Assembly: GCF_019375475.1 (NCBI RefSeq)
Contig: NZ_JAHXGQ010000006.1
Span: forward strand, 1 to 64,000
Direction: 5' to 3'
DNA: 64,000 nt
Source: Saccharothrix obliqua
Lineage (GTDB): Bacteria; Actinomycetota; Actinomycetes; Mycobacteriales; Pseudonocardiaceae
A program made the position numbers and the translations under genes. Every line of letters starts with the position of its first letter. Position 1 is the stretch's first letter. This document shows positions 9,993-18,481 of the stretch, one piece after another. The notes below the pieces were generated by a model, which had not been told where the DNA came from, did no database searches, and saw only the letters and a list, made by a program, of their open reading frames with translations.

Positions 9993-10035
9993 CCTCCTGC
10001 CACGGAACGTCCGTGGCCGCCGAGTCCACAGGAGG
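9993..10035 (+). promoter_or_regulatory. S6:S18-type ribosomal protein leader of the rpsF operon
   Basis: CCTCCTG (9993-9999) is fully complementary to CAGGAGG (10029-10035), which is the Shine-Dalgarno of rpsF. Between them lies a second perfect hairpin, CCACGGA/TCCGTGG (10000-10006 with 10010-10016), and an unpaired stretch CCGCCGAG. Known S6:S18 leaders place a CCG-containing loop next to a stem, where the S6-S18 complex binds and represses the operon. The pairing is seen directly; the ligand is inferred from the downstream genes. Confidence 0.6.
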
Positions 10036-10047
10036 TGAGTGGTCTTC

Positions 10048-10359
10048 ATGCGTCATTACGAAGTCATGGTCATCCTGGACCCCAGTCTCGACGAGCGCAC
10101 CATCGCGCCGTCGCTCGACACGTTCCTCAACGTCATCCGCACCACGGGTGGCAACGTGGAGAAGGTCGAGGTGTGGGGCAAGCGCCGGCTGAGCTTCGAG
10201 ATCAAGAAGAACACCGAGGGTATCTACGCGGTGCTCGACCTGACCTCGACCCCGGACGCGGTGAAGGAGCTGGACCGCCAGCTCGGCCTGCAGGAGACGG
10301 TGCTCCGGACCAAGGTCCTGCGCCGCGAGCCCGCCAAGGCTTCGGCCGCCAAGGCTTAG
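10048..10359 (+). CDS. rpsF: 30S ribosomal protein bS6
   Basis: A 103-residue S6 protein, beginning [12 protein letters not shown] and containing the conserved [19 protein letters not shown]. It pairs with S18 on the 30S platform. The ATG at 10048 is preferred over a GTG at 10039, because AGGAGGTGA ends nine bases before it. It opens the operon rpsF-ssb-rpsR-rplI, which probably regulates itself through the upstream leader. The Ala/Lys-rich C-terminus (KASAAKA) is usual in actinobacteria. Confidence 0.98.
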   Translation: MRHYEVMVILDPSLDERTIAPSLDTFLNVIRTTGGNVEKVEVWGKRRLSFEIKKNTEGIYAVLDLTSTPDAVKELDRQLGLQETVLRTKVLRREPAKASAAKA

Positions 10360-10371
10360 GGGCCGCCCGAC

Positions 10372-10875
10372 ATGGCAGGCGAGACGACGATCACGGTGGT
10401 CGGGAACCTGACCGCCGATCCCGAGCTGCGCTTCACCCAGTCCGGCGCGGCGGTGGCGAGCTTCACGGTCGCCTCCACCCCCCGGACCTTCGACCGCCAG
10501 AGCGGCGAGTGGAAGGACGGGGAGGCGTTGTTCCTGCGGTGCAACGTGTGGCGGCAGGTCGCGGAGAACGTGGCCGAGTCGCTCACCCGCGGATCACGCG
10601 TGCTGGTCACCGGGCGCCTGCGCCAGCGTTCCTTCGAGACGAAGGAAGGCGAGAAGCGCACGGTCATCGAGCTGGAGGTCGACGAGATCGGCCCCTCGCT
10701 GCGGTACGCGACCGCGAAGGTCAACAAGGTGAGCCGTGGTGACGGCGGCGGCGGCTTCGGCGGCGGCGGTCAGTCCCGCGGTGGCGGCGGCGGTGGCGCC
10801 CCGGCGGACGACCCGTGGGGCTCCGCGCCCCCGGCCGGCTCCGGCGGCGGCTTCTCCGACGAGCCCCCCTTCTAG
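10372..10875 (+). CDS. ssb: Single-stranded DNA-binding protein
   Basis: A 167-residue SSB. The OB fold occupies about residues 1-110, beginning [19 protein letters not shown] and including [19 protein letters not shown] Gly-rich flexible linker follows, and the acidic tip ends SDEPPF, the peptide that recruits replication and repair partners. It is translated 12 bp after rpsF, the typical place for the main SSB in actinobacteria. The spacer AGGGG is only a moderate ribosome binding site. Confidence 0.98.
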   Translation: MAGETTITVVGNLTADPELRFTQSGAAVASFTVASTPRTFDRQSGEWKDGEALFLRCNVWRQVAENVAESLTRGSRVLVTGRLRQRSFETKEGEKRTVIELEVDEIGPSLRYATAKVNKVSRGDGGGGFGGGGQSRGGGGGGAPADDPWGSAPPAGSGGGFSDEPPF

Positions 10876-10920
10876 ACCGCACCCTCCCTCACTTCACCGC
10901 GTTATCCCAGGAGTACCCAC

Positions 10921-11160
10921 ATGGCCAAGCCGCCTGTGCGCAAGCCCAAGAAGAAGGTCTGCGCGTTCTGCAAGGACCGCAACGCCAACCTGATCGACTA
11001 CAAGGACACCACCCTGCTCCGGAAGTACATCTCGGACCGGGGCAAGATCCGCGCTCGCCGGGTCACCGGCAATTGCAGCCAGCACCAGCGCGACGTCGCC
11101 GTCGCGGTGAAGAACGCGCGCGAGATGGCGCTGCTGCCGTACACCTCGACGGCTCGCTGA
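10921..11160 (+). CDS. rpsR: 30S ribosomal protein bS18, zinc-binding form
   Basis: A 79-residue S18 with [11 protein letters not shown] and, further on, NCSQHQRD, that is CxxC (Cys14, Cys17) and CxxH. This marks it as the zinc-containing (C+) type; actinobacteria often hold a zinc-free copy elsewhere for zinc starvation. It lies 45 bp after ssb with AGGAGT before the ATG. It binds S6 in the small subunit platform. Confidence 0.98.
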   Translation: MAKPPVRKPKKKVCAFCKDRNANLIDYKDTTLLRKYISDRGKIRARRVTGNCSQHQRDVAVAVKNAREMALLPYTSTAR

Positions 11161-11175
11161 GAAAGGGGAGACACC

Positions 11176-11631
11176 GTGAAGCTCATCCTCACCGCTGACG
11201 TCAGCGGCCTCGGTGGCCCCGGCGACATCGTCGAGGTCAAGGACGGCTACGGCCGCAACTACCTGCTGCCCCGCGGCCTGGCGATCGTCGCCACCAAGGG
11301 CGCGGCCAAGCAGGTCGAGGTCATCCGCCGCGCGCAGGAGACCCGGCGCATCCGCGACCTGGACCACGCCAAGGAGGTCAAGACCGCGCTGGAGGGTCTG
11401 GGCTCCGTGACGCTGAAGGCCAAGGCCGCGGTCGGCTCGAAGAAGCTGTTCGGCTCCGTCACCTCGTCCGACATCGTGTCGGCGGTCCGCACCGCGGGCG
11501 GCCCGGCGCTGGACAAGCGGTCGGTCGACATCGCGGGCCACATCAAGACCCTGGGCAAGCACACCGTCTCGGTGCGCCTGCACCCGGAGGTCACCGTGGC
11601 GCTGGCCGTCGAGGTCGCCGCCGCGGGCTGA
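11176..11631 (+). CDS. rplI: 50S ribosomal protein bL9
   Basis: A 151-residue L9. The N-terminal RNA-binding domain contains [19 protein letters not shown], followed by the long connecting helix (about 40-75) and the C-terminal domain with the [13 protein letters not shown] region. AAAGGGGAG precedes the GTG start. It is the last gene of the rpsF operon and is followed by a GC-rich hairpin. Confidence 0.98.
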   Translation: MKLILTADVSGLGGPGDIVEVKDGYGRNYLLPRGLAIVATKGAAKQVEVIRRAQETRRIRDLDHAKEVKTALEGLGSVTLKAKAAVGSKKLFGSVTSSDIVSAVRTAGGPALDKRSVDIAGHIKTLGKHTVSVRLHPEVTVALAVEVAAAG

Positions 11632-11649
11632 GCCCCGCGCAACCCCGGG

Positions 11650-11690
11650 AGCGCCGTTCGGCCGGGTACTCCGGCCGGGCGGCGCTTTCG
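11650..11690 (+). terminator. GC-rich terminator hairpin after rplI
   Basis: AGCGCCG...CGGCGCT extended inward by CGGCCGG/CCGGCCG gives a stem of about 16 bp with two G-T pairs and a short loop, followed by only TTTC. It is 18 bp after the rplI stop. Actinobacterial terminators often lack a long U-run. Confidence 0.65.
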
Positions 11691-11700
11691 CGCGTCCGGC

Positions 11701-11925
11701 TGTGGACAACTCGGTGTGACAGGTCGGGCGCGACACGCCGTGCAAGCGGTTACACGCGACACGCCGGGGTTGTGACACACGACTTTTCCACACAGTTATC
11801 CACAGGCTCTGAGCTGGTGAAACTTCTGTCACAGCCGGAGTTGTACCCAGGTTGTCCACAGCTTTCCACGGCACTGTGGCCAACCGGGGCGAACCATCCC
11901 CAGGCTGTCCACCGGGTTGTCCACA
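11701..11925. promoter_or_regulatory. Cluster of DnaA boxes upstream of dnaB
   Basis: Four perfect TT(A/G)TCCACA boxes are visible: 11701-11709 (minus), 11796-11804 (plus, the strong TTATCCACA form), 11852-11860 (plus) and 11917-11925 (plus). At least four weaker copies lie among them (TTTTCCACA at 11784, CTTTCCACG at 11862, a minus copy with one mismatch at 11875, CTGTCCACC at 11905). All fall inside the 415-bp gap between rplI and dnaB. The cluster could control dnaB transcription or titrate DnaA. No dnaA or dnaN flanks it, so it is not taken as oriC. Confidence 0.8.
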
Positions 11926-12046
11926 GGCAGGTTTGCCTGCGCCATCCGGGGGCCTCTAGCGTCCGCGTGGTCGCCGAGCGTGGCGCGCGGAGATTGTCGT
12001 ACCCGCGGGGTAGAACTGGGGACCGACCGGATTGGGGTGAAGCGCG

Positions 12047-13408
12047 GTGGCGCTGGTGGACGACCGGGGCATGGCCGAGCCCGGTTTCGAACGGCAGCCC
12101 CCACAGGACCTGGCCGCGGAGCAGTCCGTGCTGGGCGGGATGCTGCTCAGCAAGGACGCCATCGCCGACGTGGTCGAGGTCCTCGCGCCGAACGACTTCT
12201 ACCGGCCCGCGCACCAGGCCGTGTACGACTGCGTCCTGGATCTGTACGGGCGCGGCGAACCGGCCGACCCGATCACGGTGTCCGCCGAGCTGGAGCGCCG
12301 GGGCGAGCTGCTGCGCGTCGGCGGCGCGCCGTACCTGCACACCCTGATCGCGACCGTGCCCACCGCCGCGAACGCCTCGTACTACGCGGAGATCGTCGCG
12401 GAGAAGGCGGTGCTGCGGCGGTTGGTGGAGGCCGGCACGCGGATCGTGCAGCTCGGCTACAACGGCGCCGAGGGCGCCGACGTGGACGAGGTCGTGGACC
12501 GCGCCCAGGCCGCCATCTACGAGGTGACGGAGCGGCGTGCGTCCGAGGACTACGTGGTGCTGGAGGAACTGCTCCAGCCGACCATGGACGAGATCGACGC
12601 CATCGCCTCGCGTGGTGGGTCGTCGCTGGGCATCCCCACCGGTTTCGCCGACCTGGACGAGCTGACCAACGGCCTGCACCCCGGGCAGATGATCATCGTC
12701 GCGGCCCGTCCCGGCGTCGGCAAGTCCACGCTGGGGCTGGACTTCGCGCGGTCGTGCTCGGTCAAGCACGGCATGACCAGCGCCATCTTCTCGCTGGAGA
12801 TGAGCCGCACCGAGATCGTGATGCGGATGCTGTCGGCCGAGGCGAAGATCCGCCTCGGCGACATGCGCGGTGGCCGGATGACCGACGACGACTGGACCCG
12901 CCTGGCCCGCCGGATGAGCGAGATCAGCGAGGCGCCGCTGTTCGTCGACGACTCGCCGAACCTGACCATGATGGAGATCCGGGCCAAGGCCCGGCGGCTC
13001 AAGCAGCGGCACGACCTGCGCCTGGTCGTGGTCGACTACCTCCAGCTGATGTCGTCCGGCAAGCGCAGCGAGTCCCGCCAGCAGGAGGTCTCGGAGTTCT
13101 CCCGGAACCTGAAGCTGATCGCCAAGGAGCTGGAGGTGCCGGTGATCGCGATCAGCCAGCTGAACCGCGGTCCCGAGCAACGCACCGACAAGCGACCGCA
13201 GCTCTCCGACCTGCGTGAGTCGGGTTCGCTGGAGCAGGACGCGGACATGGTGATCCTGATCAACCGGCCGGACGCGTGGGAGCGCGACGACCCGCGTGCG
13301 GGTGAGGCGGACCTGATCATCGCGAAGCACCGAGCGGGCCCCACGGCCACCATCACGGTCGCCCACCAGCTCCACTACAGCCGCTTCGCCGACCTCGCCC
13401 AGTCCTGA
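12047..13408 (+). CDS. dnaB: Replicative DNA helicase DnaB
   Basis: A 453-residue hexameric helicase that unwinds the fork. The N-terminal primase-interacting domain (about 10-115, DLAAEQSVLGGMLLSKDAI) is followed by a linker and the RecA-like domain with Walker A RPGVGKST (Lys226), LVVVDYLQLM, and DLRESGSLEQDADMV. There is no intein, unlike M. tuberculosis DnaB. The GTG at 12047 is chosen to keep the full N-terminus; an ATG eight codons later is possible. The gene lies behind the DnaA-box cluster at 11701-11925. Confidence 0.97.
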   Translation: MALVDDRGMAEPGFERQPPQDLAAEQSVLGGMLLSKDAIADVVEVLAPNDFYRPAHQAVYDCVLDLYGRGEPADPITVSAELERRGELLRVGGAPYLHTLIATVPTAANASYYAEIVAEKAVLRRLVEAGTRIVQLGYNGAEGADVDEVVDRAQAAIYEVTERRASEDYVVLEELLQPTMDEIDAIASRGGSSLGIPTGFADLDELTNGLHPGQMIIVAARPGVGKSTLGLDFARSCSVKHGMTSAIFSLEMSRTEIVMRMLSAEAKIRLGDMRGGRMTDDDWTRLARRMSEISEAPLFVDDSPNLTMMEIRAKARRLKQRHDLRLVVVDYLQLMSSGKRSESRQQEVSEFSRNLKLIAKELEVPVIAISQLNRGPEQRTDKRPQLSDLRESGSLEQDADMVILINRPDAWERDDPRAGEADLIIAKHRAGPTATITVAHQLHYSRFADLAQS

Positions 13409-13646
13409 GGGTCGTGGTTGTGGGTTCTCACCTCTGGCAAGGCTGACGCTGCCGGCGACGCCGAGGCTCACCGCGAGCAGATGGCAAAGGGGGCCGATGT
13501 GGCAGCACAGGAGGCCGGCCGCGGTGTCTGACAGCGCCGAGTAGCCGCGATGCCCGCTACGACGCCTGAAGCAACGCCCCACCCGCCGCCGTAGCCCGAC
13601 GAATACACCGGCCCAGCTACGCATGGCCTCCCTCCGCGGTGCAGGG

Positions 13647-13970
13647 CTATGGGCCGATCGGACGGCCGGCCAAGTGGGCCAACTCGGTGAAGAAGGCGCG
13701 GAAGAGGGGTTCGTCGGTCGTCGGGATCTCGACGGTCATGAGCAGATGTCGGGAACTCGTCGTGCTGGCGTAGATCGGTTCGTCGAGCTGCTCGACGTGG
13801 CCGAAATGCAGGCGCGTCACGCCGCCCTTGCGTGCCTCGGCGCGCACCTTCACCCAGTTCAGCGGAGTCCGGTACGACCCGATGACGACATTGCTGCGCC
13901 GGAACGCCTCGAAGATCCCGTGGTCGAGCCGCAGGTGCACGCCGTCATGCTCGAAGAACTTCGGTCCCAC
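13647..13970 (-). CDS. Uncharacterised protein, intact member of a tandem pair
   Basis: A 107-residue protein starting at a GTG one base after the stop codon of its upstream neighbour. It is rich in short beta-like stretches (GVHLRLDHGIFEAF, NWVKVRAEA, HLLMTVEIP) and ends with a helix-like DEPLFRAFFTELAHLAG, a plan resembling small PH-like domains, but no family is recognised with certainty. The upstream gene ends with a related sequence (DEPLFREDFTRVAALA), so the pair arose by duplication. The 238 bp between dnaB and this gene show no convincing gene; the minus frame there holds only a short hydrophobic, Cys-containing stretch. Confidence 0.5.
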   Translation of the reverse strand: MGPKFFEHDGVHLRLDHGIFEAFRRSNVVIGSYRTPLNWVKVRAEARKGGVTRLHFGHVEQLDEPIYASTTSSRHLLMTVEIPTTDEPLFRAFFTELAHLAGRPIGP

Positions 13971-13971
13971 C

Positions 13972-14184
13972 TCAGACCACCCGCCGGTTGGCGAGCGCGG
14001 CCACCCGGGTGAAGTCCTCGCGGAACAACGGCTCGTCGCTGGATGGCACCTGCACCGCCTGTGTGTTGGTGTACCGGCGAGGGCCGGGTCGAACAGTTCG
14101 AACGCCCCCCGGTCCAGACGGGTGCAGGTCCTCGTAGCCGAAGGTGAGCGGATCCACACCGGAGAATAGCCCGTCGGTGATCAT
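13972..14184 (-). pseudogene. Decayed paralogue of the neighbouring uncharacterised gene
   Basis: The C-terminus (DEPLFREDFTRVAALA) matches that of the downstream gene. The segment matching RLDHGIFEAF of the intact copy is present as RLDRGAFELF, but in another reading frame (about 14085-14120), so one frameshift enters and a second restores the frame near YTNTQ. About 30 residues of the middle are also missing. The annotated frame stays open, but it would encode a scrambled centre. I read it as a duplicated gene in decay. Confidence 0.5.
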
Positions 14185-14379
14185 GAGGACGGGCTGGCTT
14201 CGACGACCGGTTGCGCCCGACCGGGGTGTTCGGGTTGGACCGACTGCTCCGTCCAAGACCAGGCCCTCGACGGCACCATGCCCGCCCACGGCGTGATCGA
14301 CCGACGTGCGCGAAAGAGGTGCCCGGGGCGGCGGTCGGGTCCGGTCACCCGCGCGGGGGAGCCCGCGTCGACGCGGGCG

Positions 14380-14970
14380 CTACTCGTTCCGGGTCCGCAC
14401 CTCGATCACGGACACCAGGGTCGAGACCAGTTCCTCGGTCGTGACGTGCCACTTGTCCGGGGACAGGTGCCCGTTGACCTCCAGGTCGGTGATCCCGTGC
14501 GCGCCGGCCAGCAGCAGCGCCGCGAACCGCCGGACGTGCGGTGCGCCGACCAGGTCGCCGACGACGGTGAGGAACTCGTCCATGGCGCGCTCACCCGCGC
14601 GGACCGCCGCCTCGACCGCGACCGGGTCACCGGTCGGGGCGGTGAACATCAGCCGGTACAGGTGCGGCCGGCAGCGGCCGATCGTCATCAGCGCGGCCAG
14701 GGCCCGGTGCAGCGTGTCGGCCGGGGAGGCCCGCTCGGCGCACACGGCGCGCACCTGGTCCGCGAGCCGGTCCAGCGCCTCGGCCGCGACGGTGGTCAGC
14801 AGGCTGTCCTTGTCCGGGAAGTGCCGGTACGGCGCGCCGCGGGTGACCCCCGCACGTGCACCGACGGCACGCAGCGTCACCGCGTCCGGACCACCGCTGT
14901 CCAGCAGTTCACCGGCCGCGTCCAGCAGGGCGCGACGCGTCGCGGCGGCGGATTCCGCGCGGCTGACCAT
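14380..14970 (-). CDS. TetR family repressor, divergent to an SDR gene
   Basis: A 196-residue regulator. The N-terminal helix-turn-helix (about 10-56) includes VGARAGVTRGAPYRHFPDKDSLL; the rest is the helical ligand-binding domain. It is divergent from the short-chain dehydrogenase at 15022. The intergenic region holds two copies of a TGACA-N-TGTCA palindrome, one over the -35 box and one over the start of the SDR gene, which are the probable operators. The ligand is unknown. Confidence 0.9.
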   Translation of the reverse strand: MVSRAESAAATRRALLDAAGELLDSGGPDAVTLRAVGARAGVTRGAPYRHFPDKDSLLTTVAAEALDRLADQVRAVCAERASPADTLHRALAALMTIGRCRPHLYRLMFTAPTGDPVAVEAAVRAGERAMDEFLTVVGDLVGAPHVRRFAALLLAGAHGITDLEVNGHLSPDKWHVTTEELVSTLVSVIEVRTRNE

Positions 14971-14985
14971 GCCGCCATCCTACAG

Positions 14986-15033
14986 TTGACAGTGTCATCC
15001 GAGATGCCTACCGTCGTTCAGGTGACAATGTCA
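14986..15033 (+). promoter_or_regulatory. SDR promoter with two TetR-type operators
   Basis: A consensus -35 TTGACA (14986-14991) and -10 TACCGT (15009-15014) are 17 bp apart. TGACA-G-TGTCA (14987-14997) overlaps the -35 box and TGACA-A-TGTCA (15023-15033) covers the start codon; their centres are 36 bp apart. The predicted transcription start is at about 15022, so the message would be leaderless. Confidence 0.75.
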
Positions 15034-15891
15034 TCTGAACAGGACCACGTCGTCGTCACGGGCGCCTCGACCGGGATCGGCGCGGCGTCCGCACGGGAAC
15101 TGGCTCGCCGCGGGTTCCACGTCCTGGCGGGGGTCCGCCGCGAGCAGGACGCCGACGCGCTGCGCGCCCCCGGCGTCGAGCCCGTCATCCTCGACATCAC
15201 CCGACCCGACCACGTCGCGCGCCTGGCCGGCCGCTTCGACGGCTCGCCGGGTGTGCTGCGCGCCCTGATCAACAACGCCGCCGTCCAGGTCAACGCCCCG
15301 GTCGAGACCCTGCCGCTGAGCGAGTGGCGTCGGCAGTTCGAGGTCAACCTGTTCGGCCACGTCGCCGTCACCCAGGCGCTGCTGCCGTCGCTGCTGCGCC
15401 ACGCGGGCCGGGTGGTCAACATCAGCTCGGTCGGCGGCCGGGTCGCCCTGCCCGCGTACGGCCCGTACGCGGGCACGAAGTTCGCCCTGGAGGCGGTCAG
15501 CGACGCGCTGCGCCGGGAACTGGCGCCACTGGGCGTGCGGGTGGTCGTCGTCGAGCCCGGCGCGGTCCGCACCGGGATGGTGGACCGGGTCATCGCCGCC
15601 ACGGACCAGGCGGCGGCGGCCATGTCACCACAACACCGCGACCGCTACGGGAGCCTGATCCGGGCGGTCAACGCGCATTCCGCCGCCCACGCCCCCGGCG
15701 GCACGTCGGCCGACGACGTGGCCCGGGTGATCGCGAAGGCCGTGACCACCCGGAAGCCCCGCACCCGCTACGCCGTCGGCCGTGACGCGGCCCTGGTCAC
15801 CCGGCTGTCCCGGGTGCTGCCCGACCGGGTGCTCGACCACGTCCTCGCGGCCACGCTCCGTCCGCACTACCCGAAGATGACCACGGCATGA
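15022..15891 (+). CDS. Short-chain dehydrogenase/reductase (classical SDR)
   Basis: A 289-residue NAD(P)-dependent oxidoreductase. The cofactor motif TGASTGIG is at residues 13-20, NNAA near 84-87, the catalytic Ser in NISSVGG (about 135) and YAGTK with Tyr149 and Lys153. The GTG at 15022 fits the predicted transcription start; an ATG two codons later (15028) is an equally possible start. It is longer than a minimal SDR, with a C-terminal part (about 200-289) like those of steroid or retinol-type members. It is controlled by the divergent TetR. The substrate is unknown. Confidence 0.9.
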   Translation: MTMSSEQDHVVVTGASTGIGAASARELARRGFHVLAGVRREQDADALRAPGVEPVILDITRPDHVARLAGRFDGSPGVLRALINNAAVQVNAPVETLPLSEWRRQFEVNLFGHVAVTQALLPSLLRHAGRVVNISSVGGRVALPAYGPYAGTKFALEAVSDALRRELAPLGVRVVVVEPGAVRTGMVDRVIAATDQAAAAMSPQHRDRYGSLIRAVNAHSAAHAPGGTSADDVARVIAKAVTTRKPRTRYAVGRDAALVTRLSRVLPDRVLDHVLAATLRPHYPKMTTA

Positions 15892-15906
15892 GCACCCGTC
15901 GTGGGC

Positions 15907-16725
15907 TCAGCGGTTGGTGTTGATCGTCTTCTGGATCCAACCGCGGTACGCGGTCGCGTTGGTGTAGAGGCCGGGGCCGTCCGAGCACTTGGCGCCCTCG
16001 TCACCGGGACCCCAGGTGACGCCGATCAGCTCCCAGCGGCCCCACTTGCCGCGCTGCACCTGCGGACCGCCGGAGTCGCCGGAGCACGCCATGGCGTTGG
16101 GCTTCCGGCTGATCGTGCACAGCCGGGTCCGGTCCGCGAAGCCGGGCGCGCACTCGGACTCCGCGCCGCGCCGGGTGTCGAGCTGCTGGAGCCGCTCGGG
16201 GAACTTCCAGTCGGGCAGGCCGCCCTCGACCGTGGTGCCGAAGCCCAGCAGCCGGGTCGGGGTGCCGGGGTCGCCCGCCCGGTTGGCGATCCGGATCGGC
16301 TGCTCGGCGACCGGGCGGTCCAACCGCACCAGCGCGATGTCGTTGTGGTTCGGCTTCGCCCCCTCCCCGAGCCGGTAGCCCGGGTGGCGCACCACGCGGT
16401 CGATGTTCCGGACGGTGCCGCCGGAGGTCCGGCGGTCGCTGCCGACGCGCACGGTCCCGTCCAGCACCGCACCCTCCGCACCCTGGCCGACGCAGTGGGC
16501 CGCCGTCACCACCCACCGCGGGTGGATCAACGACGCACCGCAGACGCCCTTGGCGTTGTCCGCGCTGGGCACGGTCAACGGGAGCGAGGCCATGAACGGG
16601 TAGCGCTCGGTGGAATCCCGCCCGTTGACGATGGCGCCGGCGGTGCCGGTCATCGCCGTGGTGGCGAACGCGCTCATCAGCAGGGCACCGACCACGACAC
16701 GGCGCACGGACTTCAGTCTCGACAT
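15907..16725 (-). CDS. Secreted trypsin-like serine protease (S1 family)
   Basis: A 272-residue protein. A signal peptide covers residues 1-31 and the predicted mature N-terminus is IVNGRD, the form that activates S1 proteases, with almost no propeptide. The catalytic triad is intact: His77 (VTAAHC), Asp129 (NHNDIALV) and Ser218 (CSGDSGGP). Cysteines are placed for the usual disulfides. GGAAGAG precedes the ATG. It is convergent with the SDR gene, 15 bp away. It should cleave proteins outside the cell. Confidence 0.95.
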   Translation of the reverse strand: MSRLKSVRRVVVGALLMSAFATTAMTGTAGAIVNGRDSTERYPFMASLPLTVPSADNAKGVCGASLIHPRWVVTAAHCVGQGAEGAVLDGTVRVGSDRRTSGGTVRNIDRVVRHPGYRLGEGAKPNHNDIALVRLDRPVAEQPIRIANRAGDPGTPTRLLGFGTTVEGGLPDWKFPERLQQLDTRRGAESECAPGFADRTRLCTISRKPNAMACSGDSGGPQVQRGKWGRWELIGVTWGPGDEGAKCSDGPGLYTNATAYRGWIQKTINTNR

Positions 16726-16865
16726 GCTCTTCCTTCACCCGGGAACGACGAACGAGACCAATCGTTTCCGTTCACCGCGAGCAGGACCATGCGACCAGCC
16801 CGCCTATCGGTGGGGCGACAGCGCGACCGTCCGCGGTAGCGCCTCCGCTACCCCTGGACCGCTGC

Positions 16866-17456
16866 TCACGCCTCCAAGCGGAGACCGGCGTCCATGACGG
16901 CGAAGGCACGCCGCACGCACGCGGGCAGTTCGCCGGGGGCGCAGTCGGGCAGCCACTCGGCCAGGGCGCACCGCCAGGTGGCCACGCAGAACTCGATCAG
17001 GAGGCGCAGTTCGAGGCGGCGCGGGTCGCCGAGCCGGCGCGCGATCTCCTCCTGGACCTCGGCGCAGTGCCGCAGGGAGTACCCCTCCAGCGACGGTGAC
17101 CGCTCGATCAGCCGGAGCGTGACCGGGAAGCGCCCGTACCAGTCCTCGGTCATGCGGTCGAGGGTGGCCAGCACCGCGTCGCGGAAGACGTCGACCAGCG
17201 GCCCGGACTTCTCGGCCTCGTCCAGCACGTCGAGGTAGGTGCTCCAGAGCTGCTTGACGTCGATGAGCGCGACGTCCTCCTTCGAGCGGAAGTTGCGGAA
17301 GAAGGTCCGCCTCGACACCTCGACCGCGTCGAGCACCGCGTCCAGCGGCGTGGCGTCGAAACCACGCTCGCCGAACATCGAGATCGCGGTGTCCGCCAGG
17401 GCTTGCCGGGTGCGCAGCTTCTTGCGTTCCCGCAGGGTCTGTCCGGAGGTCGTCAT
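16866..17456 (-). CDS. TetR family regulator
   Basis: A 196-residue regulator with HTH sequence RQALADTAISMFGERGF, then VLDAVEVSRRTFFRNFRSKEDVAL, typical of MftR-like actinobacterial members. The ATG at 17456 has a minus-strand -10 box (TAGACT, 17464-17469) seven bases upstream and no Shine-Dalgarno, which suggests a leaderless transcript. It is divergent from the oxidoreductase gene at 17546, and two palindromes lie between them, so it probably controls that gene. Confidence 0.9.
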   Translation of the reverse strand: MTTSGQTLRERKKLRTRQALADTAISMFGERGFDATPLDAVLDAVEVSRRTFFRNFRSKEDVALIDVKQLWSTYLDVLDEAEKSGPLVDVFRDAVLATLDRMTEDWYGRFPVTLRLIERSPSLEGYSLRHCAEVQEEIARRLGDPRRLELRLLIEFCVATWRCALAEWLPDCAPGELPACVRRAFAVMDAGLRLEA

Positions 17457-17463
17457 CACCAGC

Positions 17464-17524
17464 AGTCTAGCGGGCGTGCCCAGGATGCGCTTATGCTCCG
17501 GTGGAGCAAACGCCACACTGTGGC
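17464..17524. promoter_or_regulatory. Divergent promoter region with two palindromes
   Basis: It holds the minus-strand -10 TAGACT (17464-17469), a plus-strand TATGCT (17492-17497), and two 13-bp palindromes, GCTCC-GGT-GGAGC (17495-17507) and GCCACA-C-TGTGGC (17512-17524). The palindromes lie at and just after the predicted start of the plus-strand transcript, a suitable position for repression by the adjacent TetR protein. Confidence 0.5.
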
Positions 17525-17545
17525 ACAAACGAAGGAGACCTGGCT

Positions 17546-18481
17546 GTGCGTGCACTGGTCGTCGACCACACCGCGGTGGCACACCTCTCGCTCACCGAGG
17601 TGCCCGACCCCGTACCCGCGCCGGGCGAGGCGCTGGTCCGGGTCGAGGCGGTCTCGCTCAACTACGGCGAGGTCAAGCTCGCCACGCTCCCGGACGTGCC
17701 GGACGGCACCGTGATCGGGTGGGACGCGGCGGGCGTGGTGGTCCGGGCCGCGGCGGACGGTTCGGGGCCGGCCGAGGGAACACCGGTGGTCACCCTGGGC
17801 ATGAGCGGTGGCTGGGCCGAGCTGCGTGCCGTGCCGGCCACGATGCTCGGTGCCGTGCCCGCCGACGCCGACCTCGGCGCGATCAGCACGATCCCGGTCG
17901 CAGGCCTGAGCGCGCTGCACGTGCTGCGCCGCATGGGCTCGCTCCTCGGTCGGCGGGTGTTGATCACCGGCGCCTCCGGCGGTGTCGGTCGTTACGCGGT
18001 GCAGCTCGCCGCCCGCGCGGGTGCGGAGGTCGTGGCGATCAGCGGGAACCCCGCCCAGGCGGACGGCCTGCGCGCGTTGGGCGCGCACGAGGTGCACGCC
18101 GATCCCGCCGACGTGGACCGGCCCGTGTTCGCGGTGCTGGACAACGTCGGCGGACAGCAGCTCGTGGACGCCTTCGCCGCCGTGCAGGCCGGCGGCCTGC
18201 TGGTGAGCGTGGGCCGGTCCGCCGGGACGGACGCCGTCTTCCCGCCCGAGGCGCTGGTGGCGACCGACGGGCGGCACGACCGGTCGATCCACACGTTCTT
18301 CCTGCTCGCCGACCCGACCGCCGACTTCTCCGCCGACCTGACCTGGCTGGCCGCCGAGGTGGCCGCCGGCCGCCTCGACCCCGGGATCAGCCGACGTGGT
18401 CCGTGGACCGGGTACGACGACGCCGCACAGGCCCTGCTCGAACGCCGCCTGCACGGCAAGGCGGTGCTCGACATCGCCTGA
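17546..18481 (+). CDS. Zinc-independent alcohol dehydrogenase / quinone oxidoreductase-like protein (MDR family)
   Basis: A 311-residue medium-chain reductase. The GroES-like domain comes first ([23 protein letters not shown]), then the NADPH-binding Rossmann fold with [18 protein letters not shown] (about 150-167). The cysteine and histidine zinc ligands of alcohol dehydrogenases are absent, as in NADPH:quinone oxidoreductases. AAGGAGA is seven bases before the GTG start. Its stop codon directly abuts that of the convergent carboxylesterase. Likely under the divergent TetR repressor. Confidence 0.9.
   Translation: MRALVVDHTAVAHLSLTEVPDPVPAPGEALVRVEAVSLNYGEVKLATLPDVPDGTVIGWDAAGVVVRAAADGSGPAEGTPVVTLGMSGGWAELRAVPATMLGAVPADADLGAISTIPVAGLSALHVLRRMGSLLGRRVLITGASGGVGRYAVQLAARAGAEVVAISGNPAQADGLRALGAHEVHADPADVDRPVFAVLDNVGGQQLVDAFAAVQAGGLLVSVGRSAGTDAVFPPEALVATDGRHDRSIHTFFLLADPTADFSADLTWLAAEVAAGRLDPGISRRGPWTGYDDAAQALLERRLHGKAVLDIA

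Noticed and set aside
11701-11925. oriC
   Set aside because: DnaA boxes are present, but dnaA and dnaN are not adjacent, there is no AT-rich unwinding stretch, and in this lineage oriC lies between dnaA and dnaN.
11750-13624. A 624-codon minus-strand frame over dnaB
   Set aside because: It runs opposite a confident dnaB and through the DnaA boxes. Only the first stretch (13430-13624) looks faintly like a membrane peptide, too little to call.
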